64,000 nucleotides of DNA. Source: Chelonoidis abingdonii (lineage: Eukaryota > Chordata > Testudines > Testudinidae). How positions within the stretch are numbered: the stretch's first letter is position 1; each line of letters opens with the position of its first letter. The position numbers were made by a program, and so were the translations under genes. Location: positions 56,489,833-56,553,832 of the forward strand of contig NC_133777.1 of the NCBI RefSeq assembly GCF_003597395.2. The letters run 5' to 3'. This document shows, piece by piece, positions 1 through 11,925 of the stretch. Below the pieces are notes generated by a model that did no database searches, was not told the DNA's origin, and worked only from the letters and a program-made list of their open reading frames with translations.

Positions 1-160
1 CTCGTTATCTCTAGCTTGCTTGCTAGCATATATATACCTGCCCCTGGAAATTTCCACTACATTCATCTGACGAAGTGAGTATTCACCCACGAAAGCTCAT
101 GATCCAAAACGTCTGTTAGTCTATAAGGTGCCACAGGATTCTCTGCTGCTTTTAATGAAA
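1..160 (+). repeat. Penelope-like element tail with hammerhead-like motif
   Basis: The segment resembles a very abundant reptile tail repeat ending in 'GTCTATAAGGTGCCACAGGA'. It carries CTGACGA at 67-73, a short stem-like stretch (74-90) and GAAA at 91-94, the order of a hammerhead ribozyme core. Such motifs are known in the terminal parts of Penelope-like retroelements. The repeat starts before the window and ends in a T-rich stretch near 160. The family name is from memory, not a database match. Confidence 0.55.
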
Positions 161-717
161 AGAAATGTTTAAGTGTTCACTGTCATTCTCTAAACTAGAG
201 GAGGACAGAAACATTAAGACACTGTGTACAGAAAAAAAGTATCACGAAGATGTGACAGCAAAATGCATGAATTGTGTGTTTATGATGATCACAATCAAAG
301 TTCAAAAATCAAAGTTGCTTCATGGCATTTATAAAGAAACATTATAAGCGTTTTGAAGAACAGCCACTGTTAAAAGACTTTAGATAAAGTAATTCAGGGT
401 CACTTGCTATGACATGGACACCATTTTTAAATTAAAAATCTTTATGTATTACATAATAAAAGTTTTCTTAAAAGCACATTTCAAATTACAGAACTATAAA
501 GCCATGAAGGATGCGAGTACGTATCATCTTTTATATCAACCACTCAATGGAATTATAGTCCTGTAATACAAATTTGGCATTGTTAGTTTAGGATCCAGGT
601 ATCTGACAGTCATGCAGTTTGAATACTGACACACATTATAGCCGAAGCACTGAGAAACCTAGAGACAGTGAAAGATTTCTTCTATGTTAATATTATATCC
701 TTTTGCCCTTCTCTTTT

Positions 718-975
718 GGCTTGTCTACACTTAAAATGCTGCGGCAGCATAGTTACGCTGCTCTAACGCTTCAGTGAAGACGCTGCCTATACCAACAGGA
801 GGGCTCTCATCAGCATGGGTAATCCTCCTTCCCAAGAGGTGGAAGCTAGGTCGATGGAAGAATTCTCTGAACAACCTAGAGCTGTCTACGCCAGAGATTA
901 GGTCAGTTTAACTGCTTTGCTCGGGGTTGGATTTTTCACACCCTGAATGACTAATTTCCTAGTGTAGACCAGGCC
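718..975. mobile_element. Short terminal-inverted-repeat element (MITE), 258 bp
   Basis: It starts GGCTTGTCTACACT and ends AGTGTAGACCAGGCC. The second, reverse complemented (GGCCTGGTCTACACT), matches the first apart from one extra base and one substitution. The interior has no coding capacity. I could not settle a target-site duplication. A related unit appears to lie at 32086-32455, and the first bases of another near 27850. Confidence 0.6.
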
Positions 976-3479
976 ATTTAATTTATCAGGAAGATTTGCC
1001 TTAAAAAAGAGAGCCATCTCAGAAACAAAAACTACAGTAGCAACTATAATGAGCAGATTTAAGTCATACCTGCATTTAAAATGAGTGGAAAGTTTTCTAG
1101 AACAAAACACAGAATAACCGAAATATATGCACTAAAAGATATCAGACCTGATTCTCCTCTGTGTTAGTCTAGTTTTACCACAGTGTAATTGCAATCTCCT
1201 CAATGGAACAACATAGGCATAAACATGAAGTAATGTAGTGGTAAATCTCTACAATTATAGGCTTATGCAATTACTTGTTCACATTACTCACTCTTATGAC
1301 TCCAATTTTTAGTATATGTATATTAATACACTTTTTAAAAACATCTTCATTTTGTTTATGAAGAAAAGTTTTATTTCAATCAAAATCTAAAACTGTATTT
1401 TAAGACGGCAGTAGATGGTACTTCACTTGCAGCTCAGGTCATATTCCCCCTCTCATTCCTAATTTTTAGTTCTTATCACCTGGACAATGGTTAGAGATTT
1501 AGATTTTATACAACCTCATGAAATCAGAGAGAAGTAGAGAGAAACAAAAGCTTCAATGTAGTGTGGTAAGGAGATGGGGAAAACAGAGGTCAGAAACAAC
1601 CTAATGGGTCAACGAAAGGTGGCTGGAATTAGTCCCACGGAGCTCAATGTCACCATAAAAGCACTGTGCCTAGGAGTAAGTTATTTGTAACAGGAGATCT
1701 TACATAAGGAAATCAAAAGAACATGTGGAAATCGCACATGGAAATTTACATTTATTTTTCATTTACTTTGAAGTCTTGACGTGGTATTGCAAGAATTACC
1801 AACCATTTCAAAGTTACATTATTATTTATTTCACAATGTTTAGAAAGGGTCATTTTAGAATCCTAACATATCAGGTTGACTAGTATGCTGGGATATCATC
1901 AGTATATGGTGGTTCTAGCTTTGCCTTCAATCTCATGCCTAAAATTACCAGAGATGGATTAATACTCTTGAATTAAACACTCTCAGTCTTTTCATACTGC
2001 TGAAATTATCCATTCAGATCATTTTGCACATTTTAAGATACATCACATTAAAGAAACAAAAAGTTTCACTTAATTCATAGATTTAAGGACCATCATCACA
2101 GTATACTCTGATGGGATCACAAAGGACATAGAATTTCATCCAGGAATTCGTGCCCATACTCCAAAAAATTATAGTTGAACTAAAATATATATTTTAGAAA
2201 GGCATCTAGTCTTAATTTAAAGATGCCAAATTATGGCCAATTTACCACACCCTTAGTAAAGTGTTCTGGTGTGGTTAATTATCTTCACAGTTAAAAACTA
2301 GAGTTTCACTTCCCGGGTATATTTTTCCAACTTCAACTTCAAGCTACTGGATCCTATTATCTTTTTGGTCTACTAGATTAAAAACTCCTTTAGCTCTCTT
2401 AAAATTAGATCACTTCTCTGTGTAAGTATTTAGACTATGATAGAGTCGCACAACCTCTCTGTTTATAAACTAAACAACATCACCTCTTCAAGTCTTTTTT
2501 CATTTCAAAGCATGCTTTACAGACACAGTCTCTCTTAGAAAAACTTCAGAGTACATGAGAAGAACTAACATTGTTTTAAAAGAATGACAATGGAACTGGA
2601 CCCACAATTCCAATAGTGATCTAAACTGTGCCATATACAAAAAGGAATATATAACCTCTGTTCTCCTACTGTATGTTCCCCACTTTCTATGACTTTGTTT
2701 TTAAAGTGACAAAATCTTGTTAAAAATTACAGCTGCATTTCCCATGAGTCATCAAAGGTGTTATTTTGCTGTGTATGTGTTCTGACAGTAATGCTTTTAC
2801 TTCTAACATCTGTGCTGTGTCAGGGAGGATTTTTTTTAGCATGCTTAACACTGCGGCATTTTTAAATAACCTTCAGTCACAAAACAAAGTCAGCTTCATG
2901 TTAGTTTAATCAATGTACTGCTCTTAAACCATGAAATTTGTTTAAAAAGTAACTGACAAAGAAAACAAAAGTTTGTGACCTGTAACAAGAAAATGTTTCA
3001 TGAGTTTGTACACAAACTCTTCAAGTATGACTGACATTTAGGGCCTGTCCACTCTAGTGCTTTTAGTATTTTAATACCATTTACTATTTAAGATGATGGA
3101 TGATTCAGCATGAAAGAGAGAAGCATTTTTTGAAGAGCACCTCAATGTAGATTATAGTTCTGTCCTGATGTGCACGGTATGCCAGTTTCAGTGGGGCATT
3201 TTGGATGCTAACAAAAGAACAGAAGGAAAATCTCTTGTGTGCTACAGAATAAATAGTTGACTTTTGGAATGAAAGTTGTCTTCATTCTTGGTACAACTTC
3301 ATCTTTATGGGAAATGCACCGTTGCCATCTACTAGTAAGAATCTTTCTTGCTGAGGCAATTCCAATCATGATACTTTTAAAAAACAGAAAAGAGATACTT
3401 AGACCGATTGAAAAAGATGCTTCTTTAGGGACTACTACTAAATTAAGGTACAAACCAGAATTATTCCAATTGGTGTAGG
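976..3479. other. TJP1 intron sequence, nothing recognised
   Basis: This AT-rich stretch has no splice-flanked reading frame resembling ZO-1 or another protein. A short stretch near 1145-1205 resembles an old SINE-like fragment common in amniotes, but it is too short to name. Open frames here are brief and without recognisable motifs. Confidence 0.5.
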
Positions 3480-5484
3480 GTAAACAAGAGATGCTATTCT
3501 GAGAAGGCTTTCAGTGTCTGAGGGTAAGGAAGTCCTATGCTTGCCTGCTGTCTCTGGTACGCTAGATATGGCAGACATGTTGAAATTTCAAAATGAGAGG
3601 CATACGGCTTGTAAAAAAGTTAAAGTTGTTCTACATAAACTCCAAAATATATGTTTTGCTCTTGCCTTGTCTGCCGCCTTTCTAATAAGGTCCTTACACA
3701 AGGTTTTAAATCTAGATGAAGACTTTCAATATGCCCTGTTTGTAGAATTCCTTCCAGAAGCTAAGAGTCCAACTGAGGTCATTTGAAAAATCTTTTTGTT
3801 TCACCTGGTGCCTCTTCAATATCATGTAGCTAGATTCTCCTTTGCTCTAGGTTGGTATGTTAGTGCTTGTGATAGGAGGTATTACCAGCAGAGGAGAAAT
3901 AATTGAAGGGTGGCTGCCATCTGATTTAGGTCCAACACCCAGCACCTCACTGACCAGTGTGAAGCTCGGAGAATACATATGCTTCTTCCCTCTACCCTCT
4001 GAATGGTCCCTAGGATCATTGTGAATGGGGGAAAAGACAAACAAAAGACACTTACGGGAGCAGATTAGAACACATCGTCTGTTGCCTTGGTTTGGTGAAG
4101 AACTTAAGAACCTTTGCATTGAACCTGGATACAAATACTTCTATTGAGGGGTGACACAGAGCCTTGACTACTGGAGTAAAAAGATATTTGCATGTAAACT
4201 ATATACATCTTCAGGCCTATTCCTTTGTTTGACCATTCTGCTTGTAGGTTCAGCAGCCTTTTGCGTGGAAGGGTGCCAGTGACAGAAAAATGGCTTCCTG
4301 TACTTCTCTGTTGATATGAGCTAAAGCAGACGTGTTTTCAGGCATCACCAGTACATAATAATTGGTACAATCTGATGATAGGACATACTTAGTTTTTCGG
4401 AGCTTGAGCCAATTGATATTTGAAGCTCCTTGTCTCTCCAAGATCCTTGCCCCATATGAGATTTCCCCATCCCTTGAGACTAGCATTTGTTATCACCACA
4501 ATTCTAATATTCTGTGGCCATCCAAGTATCTGCTGATTTCAGGCTGCCAGGACAAATTTTGATACTACATTGGATACTTAAATTAGTGAAGATAGGGACA
4601 TGCTGTGAGTTCAGGGAGACCAAAAAAAACTGCTGGAGAAGATGTGAACAGAACCGTGTCAAAGCAAGAAGTCAATACAGGATAGTATCATTTCCAGTAA
4701 AAACATCAGAGTCCTCACTGATATGGCAAGAGAACTTATCCGTATATATAGCATATACGAGCTTCTGAATCCTGTCTTTGAGAGAACAATGCTGTGTAGC
4801 TTAGTATCTATGATAGCTGCCAAATGTCAAATAGAATCAGAGAGTCATTTGGGGTTGAGGACAAACCTATGTTGTTCTATAATCTGCGTAATGAGGCAAG
4901 TTACTTTCTGTTCCTTTTTCAGAAAGGGTGTGCTGATGAACAGGTTGTTGAGGAAGGGGAACACATGAATTTCCTCCTGCCTAAGAAAAACCACAGATAA
5001 TAAGCCCTTTGTTAGGGATCCTTGGGTGGTTACTGGGCCAAAGGGTAAAGCAGTGTACTAATAAGGCTACCTATTATAAAGTAAATTGGAGGTATTCCCT
5101 GTATGTATGATTTACAGAAAAGGACAAATGAATTCTATATGTTCATTCTGAAACTTTGGCTTCCAAAAGAACTTTTGCCAAGAACTAGAGATCAAGTACT
5201 GCTCTGCGTTCTCCAGAATACATGGGTACTAGGAACAGGCAGGTGTAACATCTTTATTGACATATGGCATTCATCATATTTTTGAGTTTCATCTGGTTGA
5301 AGGAATGGGAGAAATCTGAAGCCCTTCTGGCACAGCCTTCCACTCCAAAGCATAATTAAGGCTGAAAAAATCCAGGACCCATCTCTCAGTCATTGCATTG
5401 ATCCAATGATTTGCAAATTTCTGCAACTAGCCCCTGAGAAGCCACACATCACTGGGTCAAATGTAGTTAACCATGATGAAGGAG
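3480..5484 (-). pseudogene. DIRS retrotransposon, degenerate reverse transcriptase/RNase H part
   Basis: Read on the minus strand from 5480 downward, frames resemble the pol region of DIRS elements (Xenopus DIRS1 type). The RT start reads ERWVLDFFSLNYALEWKAVP (about 5290-5400). The catalytic-loop region reads LNNLFIS at about 4930-4955, with HLAAIIDTKLHSIVLS downstream near 4750-4830. An RNase H-like NASLKGWGNLI lies at about 4450-4495, and VSRFNAKVLKFFTKPRQQ at 4070-4130 resembles the DIRS 'DLFASRFN' region. Stops and frameshifts are frequent, and the RT catalytic Asp-Asp pair is Asn-Asn here, so it is dead. The gag half lies at 6617-8030, displaced by an inserted LTR-like repeat. The left limit is uncertain; a full recombinase domain was not seen. 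Confidence 0.7.
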
Positions 5485-6616
5485 TGTAGAAGGGTGGGTC
5501 ACTCAACCTGCGATGCCTCCTGCTGGTCAGTCCGGGAATTAGTTCACCCAGCTAAGGAGCACCCTCCTCTGTCTTTACCAGTTCAGGCCCTATGTCCCTC
5601 CCAGACCACGGTGTTCCTTACCTTGGGGTGCTGCCGCATAGCAGTTTCCCCACACTCTGGGTCTCCCCTCCCAGGGGAATTCCTACCCCCTATGCCCACC
5701 TTGTCTCAGTAGCTACTGCCAGTCGTCATCTAGTCCCTGCTCTCAGGGGCAAACTGTAGCTGAAATGGCTACTCATCACTGGCAAGGGAGTTGGACCGGC
5801 TGCCTTTTCTTGCCCTGGCTGCCTCCCTGAGGCCCTAGTACCTCAAGCCTTCACTCGGGTGGAGCTGCAAATAGTCAATCAGCCTAGGCTCTGGTTCAGA
5901 GCAGGGCAGTAAACAAAATCACTCAGCTCCAACCTGTACTCAGGTGGGGCTGCAAACAAAGTCAGTTAACTCAGGCTTTCCTTCATCTAGCCTGAGGGAG
6001 GGGGAGACTTGGGTGGCAGGGGGGCACGTAGGCCCTCCCTCTCCACTGTGTCCCAGTCCAGCGCCCAAAGGATGGCAGAGGGGTTTGCCACCATGTCAGT
6101 GGGGATCCAAGCCACAACACGCTGACTCACCCTGTGCCAGAGTTGCAGCCAGACAGGGATCTACCATGCCACTCCACTCTCCCCCTCCAAGGGTACCTGC
6201 CAGTCTGATGGGGTAAGGTGATTGGTGGGGGCCTCAGCTGTCAGCAGAAGCTCTGCCAGGGTTGGGTGTGCCAGCGGTCCAGGTCAACTGTTTGTTTCTT
6301 GCAGGGTGAGGTCGTCCAAAGGTCCGGGCCAGTTGTCTGCTTCCTGTGGGGCTGAGTCGTCTGGACCAGTCGTCTACTGCCCCTGGGCTCAGGTCAGTCC
6401 AGGATCCAGGCAGCCTGGGCCAGTCATCTGCATTTCACTGGCCTGCTGCCACCTCCCAGCGCAAGTGCTCGGGGATGCATCTGTCTCCTTCAGTGGCTGG
6501 GCCCCTACTGAGCTTCCAGGTTCCACCTTGATACTTCTGGCCCCACCCCTTGGCTTCCGGGGCATGGAGCCACCCTCTTCTTCTGTGTTTGTGGAGGGCC
6601 AGTCCACCTTATTACA
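5485..6616. repeat. LTR-like repeat inserted in the DIRS element
   Basis: A GC-rich 1132-bp block starts TGTAGAAGGGTGG and ends CCACCTTATTACA, which are imperfect inverted ends (10 of 13) with the TG...CA of an LTR. It is flanked by AGGAG (5480-5484) and AGAAG (6617-6621), a plausible 5-bp target duplication with one change. The interior ('cctcctgctggtcagtccggg') resembles an LTR-like repeat that I recall as abundant in turtles. No coding region is credible inside, so it looks like a solo LTR. The open frames at 5944-6626 are GC-driven and not real genes. Confidence 0.6.
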
Positions 6617-8030
6617 AGAAGGCTAAGGGCTTTCCTATGGAAATTCCTTTTTCCTCAAGCCTCTGAATCTAGTCCATCCGCCTCAACCTCCTCCTGGGAC
6701 ATTTAGCTGAAGAGGAGCTAAAGGAACATCGTGATTTGTAACAGGGCCTGAATTCTCTTTTTGAATTCTTGTATGCTAAGAAGTCTTCTATGACTTCTCT
6801 TCAGCTGCTTTCTGAAGAGAAGATTCACTGAAGTGCCCGCCCCTCCCATATACTTAAGAGGTGACCAGGACCTGCTTGGCTTCAAAAATCGGCCTTCCAT
6901 GGCTTTAGCCAGAGCTTGTGATGCGATGTGGAATTGTATCATTACCCTTGCAGCAAATCTGAGGCTGTCAAGAGAAGCATCCAGCACAAAAGCCACTACT
7001 TACAAAAACTTAATTTGGCAAACAGCCTACATGATTTCCTGATCTTGAAAGAACAGTGTCCAACAGGAAGTCATCCATACACATGCTCTTATGAATGAAG
7101 CAGATGCAGAAGAGGCAACTCCTGAGATAGCGTCAGAGTTCCTTCTGAGGAAAGACTTAATTCTTCTGTGAGTATGGTCCTTAGAGAGGAAGTCACCATC
7201 AAAATGAATCAACTGTCTTTAATAAACAACGAAAGAGCTACATCAGTTCTTCGGTAGAGTAAGTTGGTCAAGATTTGGTTTTATGGACATAATAGTGCTC
7301 TTTAGCCAGCCTCTTGGTTTTTGTTGGGTTTCCTACTCAGTCAATGCTACTTACATCCTCAAGTGCTGCATGCAAGGACATATAGTTTTCAAATCTGATG
7401 TGAAGCACCTGCAAGTGGCCTTACTCTCCTTTTTACACACTTTCTCAAATGCCGCCTCCTCCTTCAAGGGTTCATCCGGGGGAAAGCCGAGCCACACAAC
7501 CAACCTTAAGAAGCATAGACAAAACAGGTTTTGAAAAAGAGCTTGTTCTGAATTTCCTCAGATATTTTAATTCAAAAATCTGAAAGCTTCCCTACTTCCC
7601 AGGAAGGACAAACCAAGGAATCCTTTCTGAATCTTTTAGCCTTTTTCTTGTTCTTTTTGTAAATCTTTCTTAAAGGATTCTCTCTCACAGGAACTCGAGG
7701 AAGATGTGGAATAGTCTGCTCACCTCTTGCTCTTGCACTAACTGAGCTTTACAGATGGATTCTGTGGAGGAGCGACCATTGTGGTTACAGTCTGAAGATG
7801 AATATTACGGTTTGGTTACAGGAACACTTCTTACTCTTTTTAGATGGCGAAAGAAAAGAAATATATCACCTGCATATGGAAGCCTTTTTAGAGTCTACTT
7901 TGTTTTTACGTCTTTTCTCTGGATCTTAAGAAGGAACGTGGTCCTTAGATGATCCAGAAAGAGAAGGCTCTCTAGGCAGGCAGGGGCCCAGGTCCTTGAT
8001 GGTCATGCCCATGGCTGAACTTTCTTCGTC
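6617..8030 (-). pseudogene. DIRS retrotransposon, degenerate gag part
   Basis: The minus strand frame at 6718-6996 starts AFVLDASLDSLRFAARVMIQ and matches the pattern of the gag-like ORF of Xenopus-type DIRS1 elements (alpha-helical 'ASVDSLRLAAR' segment). Upstream frames (7027-7212 and around 7440-7620) carry further fragments separated by stops and frameshifts. It was probably once contiguous with the RT part at 3480-5484, because the two halves abut the ends of the LTR-like insert and are in the gag-then-RT order. Confidence 0.6.
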
Positions 8031-8032
8031 TT

Positions 8033-8910
8033 TGTCATAAACAGATGGTTAAGGGTTAATGTCTCTTACCTGTAAAGGGTTAAGAAGCTCAGTGAACTTG
8101 GCTGACACCTGACCAGAGGACCAATGGGGGGACAAGATATTTTCAAATCTTAGTGGAGGGAAGTCTTTGTTTGTGTTGTTTGTTTTGTTCATTGTTCGTT
8201 CTTGGGGCTAAGAGGGACCAGACGTACACCCAGGTGTTCCCAATCTTTCTGAATCAGTATTTCATGTTTTAAAATTGTAAGTATAGCTAGGCGAGGCGGA
8301 TTAGTCTTATGTTTGTTTTCTTAACTTGTAAATGTGTCTTTTGCTGGAAGGATTTTTAACTCTGTTTGCTGTATCTTTGAATCTCAGGCTAGGGCTGGGG
8401 GAGTCCCTCTAGTCTGTATGAATCTGAGTACCCTGTAAAGCATTTTCCATCCTGATTTTACAGAGATAATTTTTACCTTTTCTTTCTTTAATTAAAAGCT
8501 TTCTTTTTAAGAACCTGATCGATTTTTCCTTGTTTTAGAATCCAAGGGTTTGAATCTACTCACCAGAGATTGGTGGGGGGAAAAGGGGGGGGGTGATTAA
8601 TTCATCCTTGTTTTAAGATCCAAGGAGTTTGGATCAGTGTGAAGCTTCCCAAGGCAACCCAGGGAGTGGAAAGTCTGGGGGGAAAAGGAGGGGATGGTTC
8701 ATTTCTCCTTGTTTTAAGACCCAAGGGGTTTGGGTCTTGGGTTCCCCAGGGAAGGTTTTGGGGGTACAGAAGTGTGCCAGACATAGACTTCTGGCTGGTG
8801 GCAGAGTTACCAGATCTAAGCTAGGAATTAAGCTTAGAAGGGTCCATGCAGGTCCCCCACATTTTTACTCTAAAGTTCAACGTGGGGGGGAAAACCTTCA
8901 CAGTCCTACA
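8033..8910 (+). repeat. LTR-like dispersed repeat
   Basis: It starts TGTCATAAACAGATGG and ends CAGTCCTACA (TG...CA), 878 bp. Internally it has a tandemly varied phrase, 'TCCTTGTTTTAAGA(T/C)CCAAGG', near 8529, 8608 and 8707, and a TTAATTAAAAG segment. I recall this as one of the commonest LTR-like repeats in turtle genomes. No clear target duplication remains and it has no coding capacity. Confidence 0.6.
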
Positions 8911-11256
8911 TTAGGATGTTTGCTAATGTTCCCAAGGGCAGCCACAAAAGTGCTGAGGAATCCTGAAGCAGGTAATGGTATGGAGAACCCTGAGTATACG
9001 AGAGCCAGCCAGTGGATACACTAACCCTGACCCCTGGAAAGGTGAGGCAAAAATTGTACGCCCTAGACAGCTCCTTGTTGGCTGCCTGGATGTCATCTAA
9101 GCTATCATAGCTCTCACTACTCTTTTGGTGCGTTTACAGTTAGGCAGAGTGGTACAAGTTAGCAGAGGCCTCAGTATGAGGCCATCTTAGCATCCTTTCC
9201 CCGCTGGTATGATGGCAGGTTTCTTCTGCTTGAGTGTCCTCCTCTTTACGCCCTGCCAGAGCAATCATATGCATGACATCTAGTGTGTGAAAATGGATCA
9301 GTCCCACAGGGAGATGAGGGGCAATCATCTATCCTCCTTGGTTCCATCTCTGATCCCTCAGAGGTCTCACAGATGCGTGTGGATGGGTGGAGAAGAAAGA
9401 TGGGGTGACATGGTTCCTGCAGAAGACAAACAGGATCTCATATAAGCAACCCTCAAAGGGAGCTATGCTGGCCTTTCTGCTTGTGCTTCTTTGTTCACCA
9501 TTGCAGCAGCCAGCTCAGGGACACTGCTGTACCCATTAATCTTAGTCTTAAACAGACAGGAGGAGGAAATGGGGGAGAAAAAAAAAAGTCTCCAGAGCTT
9601 ATTCTAGCCCAACCTACCCACACCTGATTTAAGATTTCAAAGTTTTTTTAATTGCTCTGAGCAGACAATTTGAGTGAGACTGTTGACAGCTACTGGAGGC
9701 AGAATACAATTGATAGGGTCCTCAGGAGCATGGTCACTTCAAGTGTCTCCTGCCTGACAAGTCTGCTTCTGCCTCCAAATAAGATGCAAACAAACAGAAG
9801 ATCTGCTGTAATGCACCTGTAGATCGTCCCTGTGAAGATGAAAAGTGAACTGCATTTCTTCAATATTCAGGGGTAAGCAAAGGGCTATAAAATGAAGTTC
9901 AAGATCTCCAATCATTAGACTATACAAAATAAATTTAAACATTATAAATACAACATTTCTACTTACCTGGCAAGATACAGCTTCATGTGTTTCACTCCGT
10001 TTCATGGACTAATTAACAGTGCTCAGACTCCCTCCTCTTAGGTGTTTGTGATTTTACCATCTAATTCAAGAGCAGTTTCAAACCCTGAGTTGGTGTTTTG
10101 GCAAGGAAAAAAGTTGTTTTCCTTGTAACTACAGGAATTTAGTAAAATGTCATCTACACACTTTCCTTATGGTAGTCGCTTCCTGAAATATCTTGTTATT
10201 GGGGCTCAAATTCATACATGAATTTGAAATGTCCAATCCTGACCCTGTTTGGATTTGAGGTTCACAACTGATAGTAATACCTTGTCAAACTAGGCAGCTT
10301 TTCTGACAGGAATATCCCATTCAGCAATAATCTGGAGCATTCTATACATCTCAAGCCTAATTCTGGCATCTCTTCTTGACCAACAGACTGTAATTGGTCT
10401 AAGCCTGTAACTTTTCTTCTCACACACAACTTACTTGAACAAGAATGTAGAAATCTCATAAATTGGTTAACTTCCTATTTCTAACTTGAATTGGAATGTC
10501 ACTATCTAATGCACATGCTGTGCAAAAGTGAAATGGACACATTTACATTATTCTTACCCAAGACTGAATTCCATGTAACAGCCTTGTCTAGGCTTGAACA
10601 GGAACAGATACAGAGAGAACCCATTGTGCCCCACTTTTAGCTAGTATCATTTTCCTACCACCAAGTACAAACATTTTAGATTAAATGTTTGAAGAATTAC
10701 TTTTCCTAAATAGAGTAGTTTCACTGGAATTAAAAACTTTTTTGAAACATGTTTGAAAAACAAACTGACTGTGTTAAAGTCTGAAAACAAAATTGTTAAC
10801 TAAATAAGCACCATCTCACAATAACTACTCAGACTGAATTGTCAGTGGGACTTGTGGTACTATTCAGCCTGGGTATAGCTATTACAGTCGACTTCTAACT
10901 TTCTGAAACTGAGATAGTGAGATAATTTATATACTTCAGTAGACTATATCACTAATGTCAAACCGAGTAAGTCAAATAAAAGGAATACCATTTAATTTTG
11001 ATAATTTCCTTAAAGAACAGGATAAAATAGAGAAGCCAAAAATTTAGTTCTAGGTTCAAATTTCTCTGAAACTGAAAGATAGCTGAAACATGAGTTTGGT
11101 TCAGGCCCAACTCTCGATACATAATTTCAGTACTATATCATGCTACCATTTCCACAATACTGTGCCACATTTGTGGTACTATAAAAAAACCCAAACAATC
11201 CTGGTACTTATTGTCACTTTAATAGTTGATTAAAAATAATACAATGCTACCATCAC
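8911..11256. other. TJP1 intron 8 sequence, nothing recognised
   Basis: This is intron immediately downstream of exon 8. I searched it for the next ZO-1 exon (linker rich in E, K and P ahead of PDZ3) and found none. No repeat family was recognised with confidence. Confidence 0.5.
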
Positions 11257-11401
11257 CTGCCGTTGCTGGGCTGCTGTGGAGAATGTCTGGAATGGTCTGA
11301 AGGCTCTGACCTCTGGTCAGGAGATCGTGAACGACTGCGGCGGGGCCTGTCATGTGATCGGTTGGAATGATCTGATGCCAGCGACTGAATTTCTGAAATG
11401 T
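11257..11401 (-). CDS. TJP1: TJP1 exon 8 (arginine/serine-rich linker after PDZ2)
   Basis: The exon encodes DISEIQSLASDHSNRSHDRP, then RRSRSRSPDQRSEPSDHSRH and SPQQPSNG. This is the RS-rich linker between PDZ2 and PDZ3, a phosphorylation-prone disordered segment in known ZO-1. The acceptor is TTTAACAG and the donor GGCAG|GTGATG at 11251-11256. The exon is 145 nt and leaves two bases (AG) of a Ser/Arg codon. One Pro of the human PPRRSRS run is missing and Gly is Asn in HSNRSH. Exon 9, which should encode the rest of the linker, was not found between 1 and 11250. Confidence 0.94.
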
Positions 11402-11756
11402 CTGTTAAATAAAAGTTGTTTTTTCATGAAATGATTGTAATTAAAATGATGATGTAACCGCCCAAAATGGAAACAACTTTGCAGAAAATACATATGAAGT
11501 ACGTCAGATCTTCTGCACTGACTTCAAAATAAATCACCTAAAGTTAACGTTCCTTTTCTTCCAATTGAATAGTCTTTTTTCATATTCTTGAAGATGTGAA
11601 TTCCAATGTGTTTGAACAAGTTTATTATCCGCTCAAATGTCGATCCCTCCTCTTTTCTCCTCCCTCATCCTCTGTCTTCACACTAGGATTTCACATCTTC
11701 ATGATCCAGCAACATAAGAAATATATTTTTACCTTGGGAAATAGATTTATACTCAC

Positions 11757-11925
11757 CATCTCTTTCTGAAGCATTAGCGGAATGAACGCTGTCAGAAAGA
11801 TCTGGGACATTCAAAAGAGTTGCTCGTTCATCTCGTTGAACCACCATCTTCAACTTGCCTTTTGACCTTTCTATTAGAGTCTTTGCATCTGTCAGTGACA
11901 TGTTTTCTGTGACTGTGCCGTTTAT
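11757..11925 (-). CDS. TJP1: TJP1 exon 7 (end of PDZ2 and linker)
   Basis: The exon encodes [20 protein letters not shown] (PDZ2 helix B), then [20 protein letters not shown] (last PDZ2 strand and linker) and [16 protein letters not shown]. It is 169 nt, enters in phase 0 and leaves a single G that pairs with the next exon to give Asp. The acceptor is ATTACAG and the donor GATG|GTGAGT at 11751-11756. The only difference from human that I recognise is Val for Ile in SDSVHS. Confidence 0.95.

Noticed and set aside
6222..6626. 134-residue open frame with GC-rich composition
   Set aside because: It lies inside the LTR-like insert 5485-6616 with overlapping frames on both strands; the length follows from low stop-codon density.
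8033..8910. Target-site duplication around the LTR-like repeat
   Set aside because: The 5 bp on each side (GTCTT and TTAGG) do not match, so insertion boundaries could not be confirmed.
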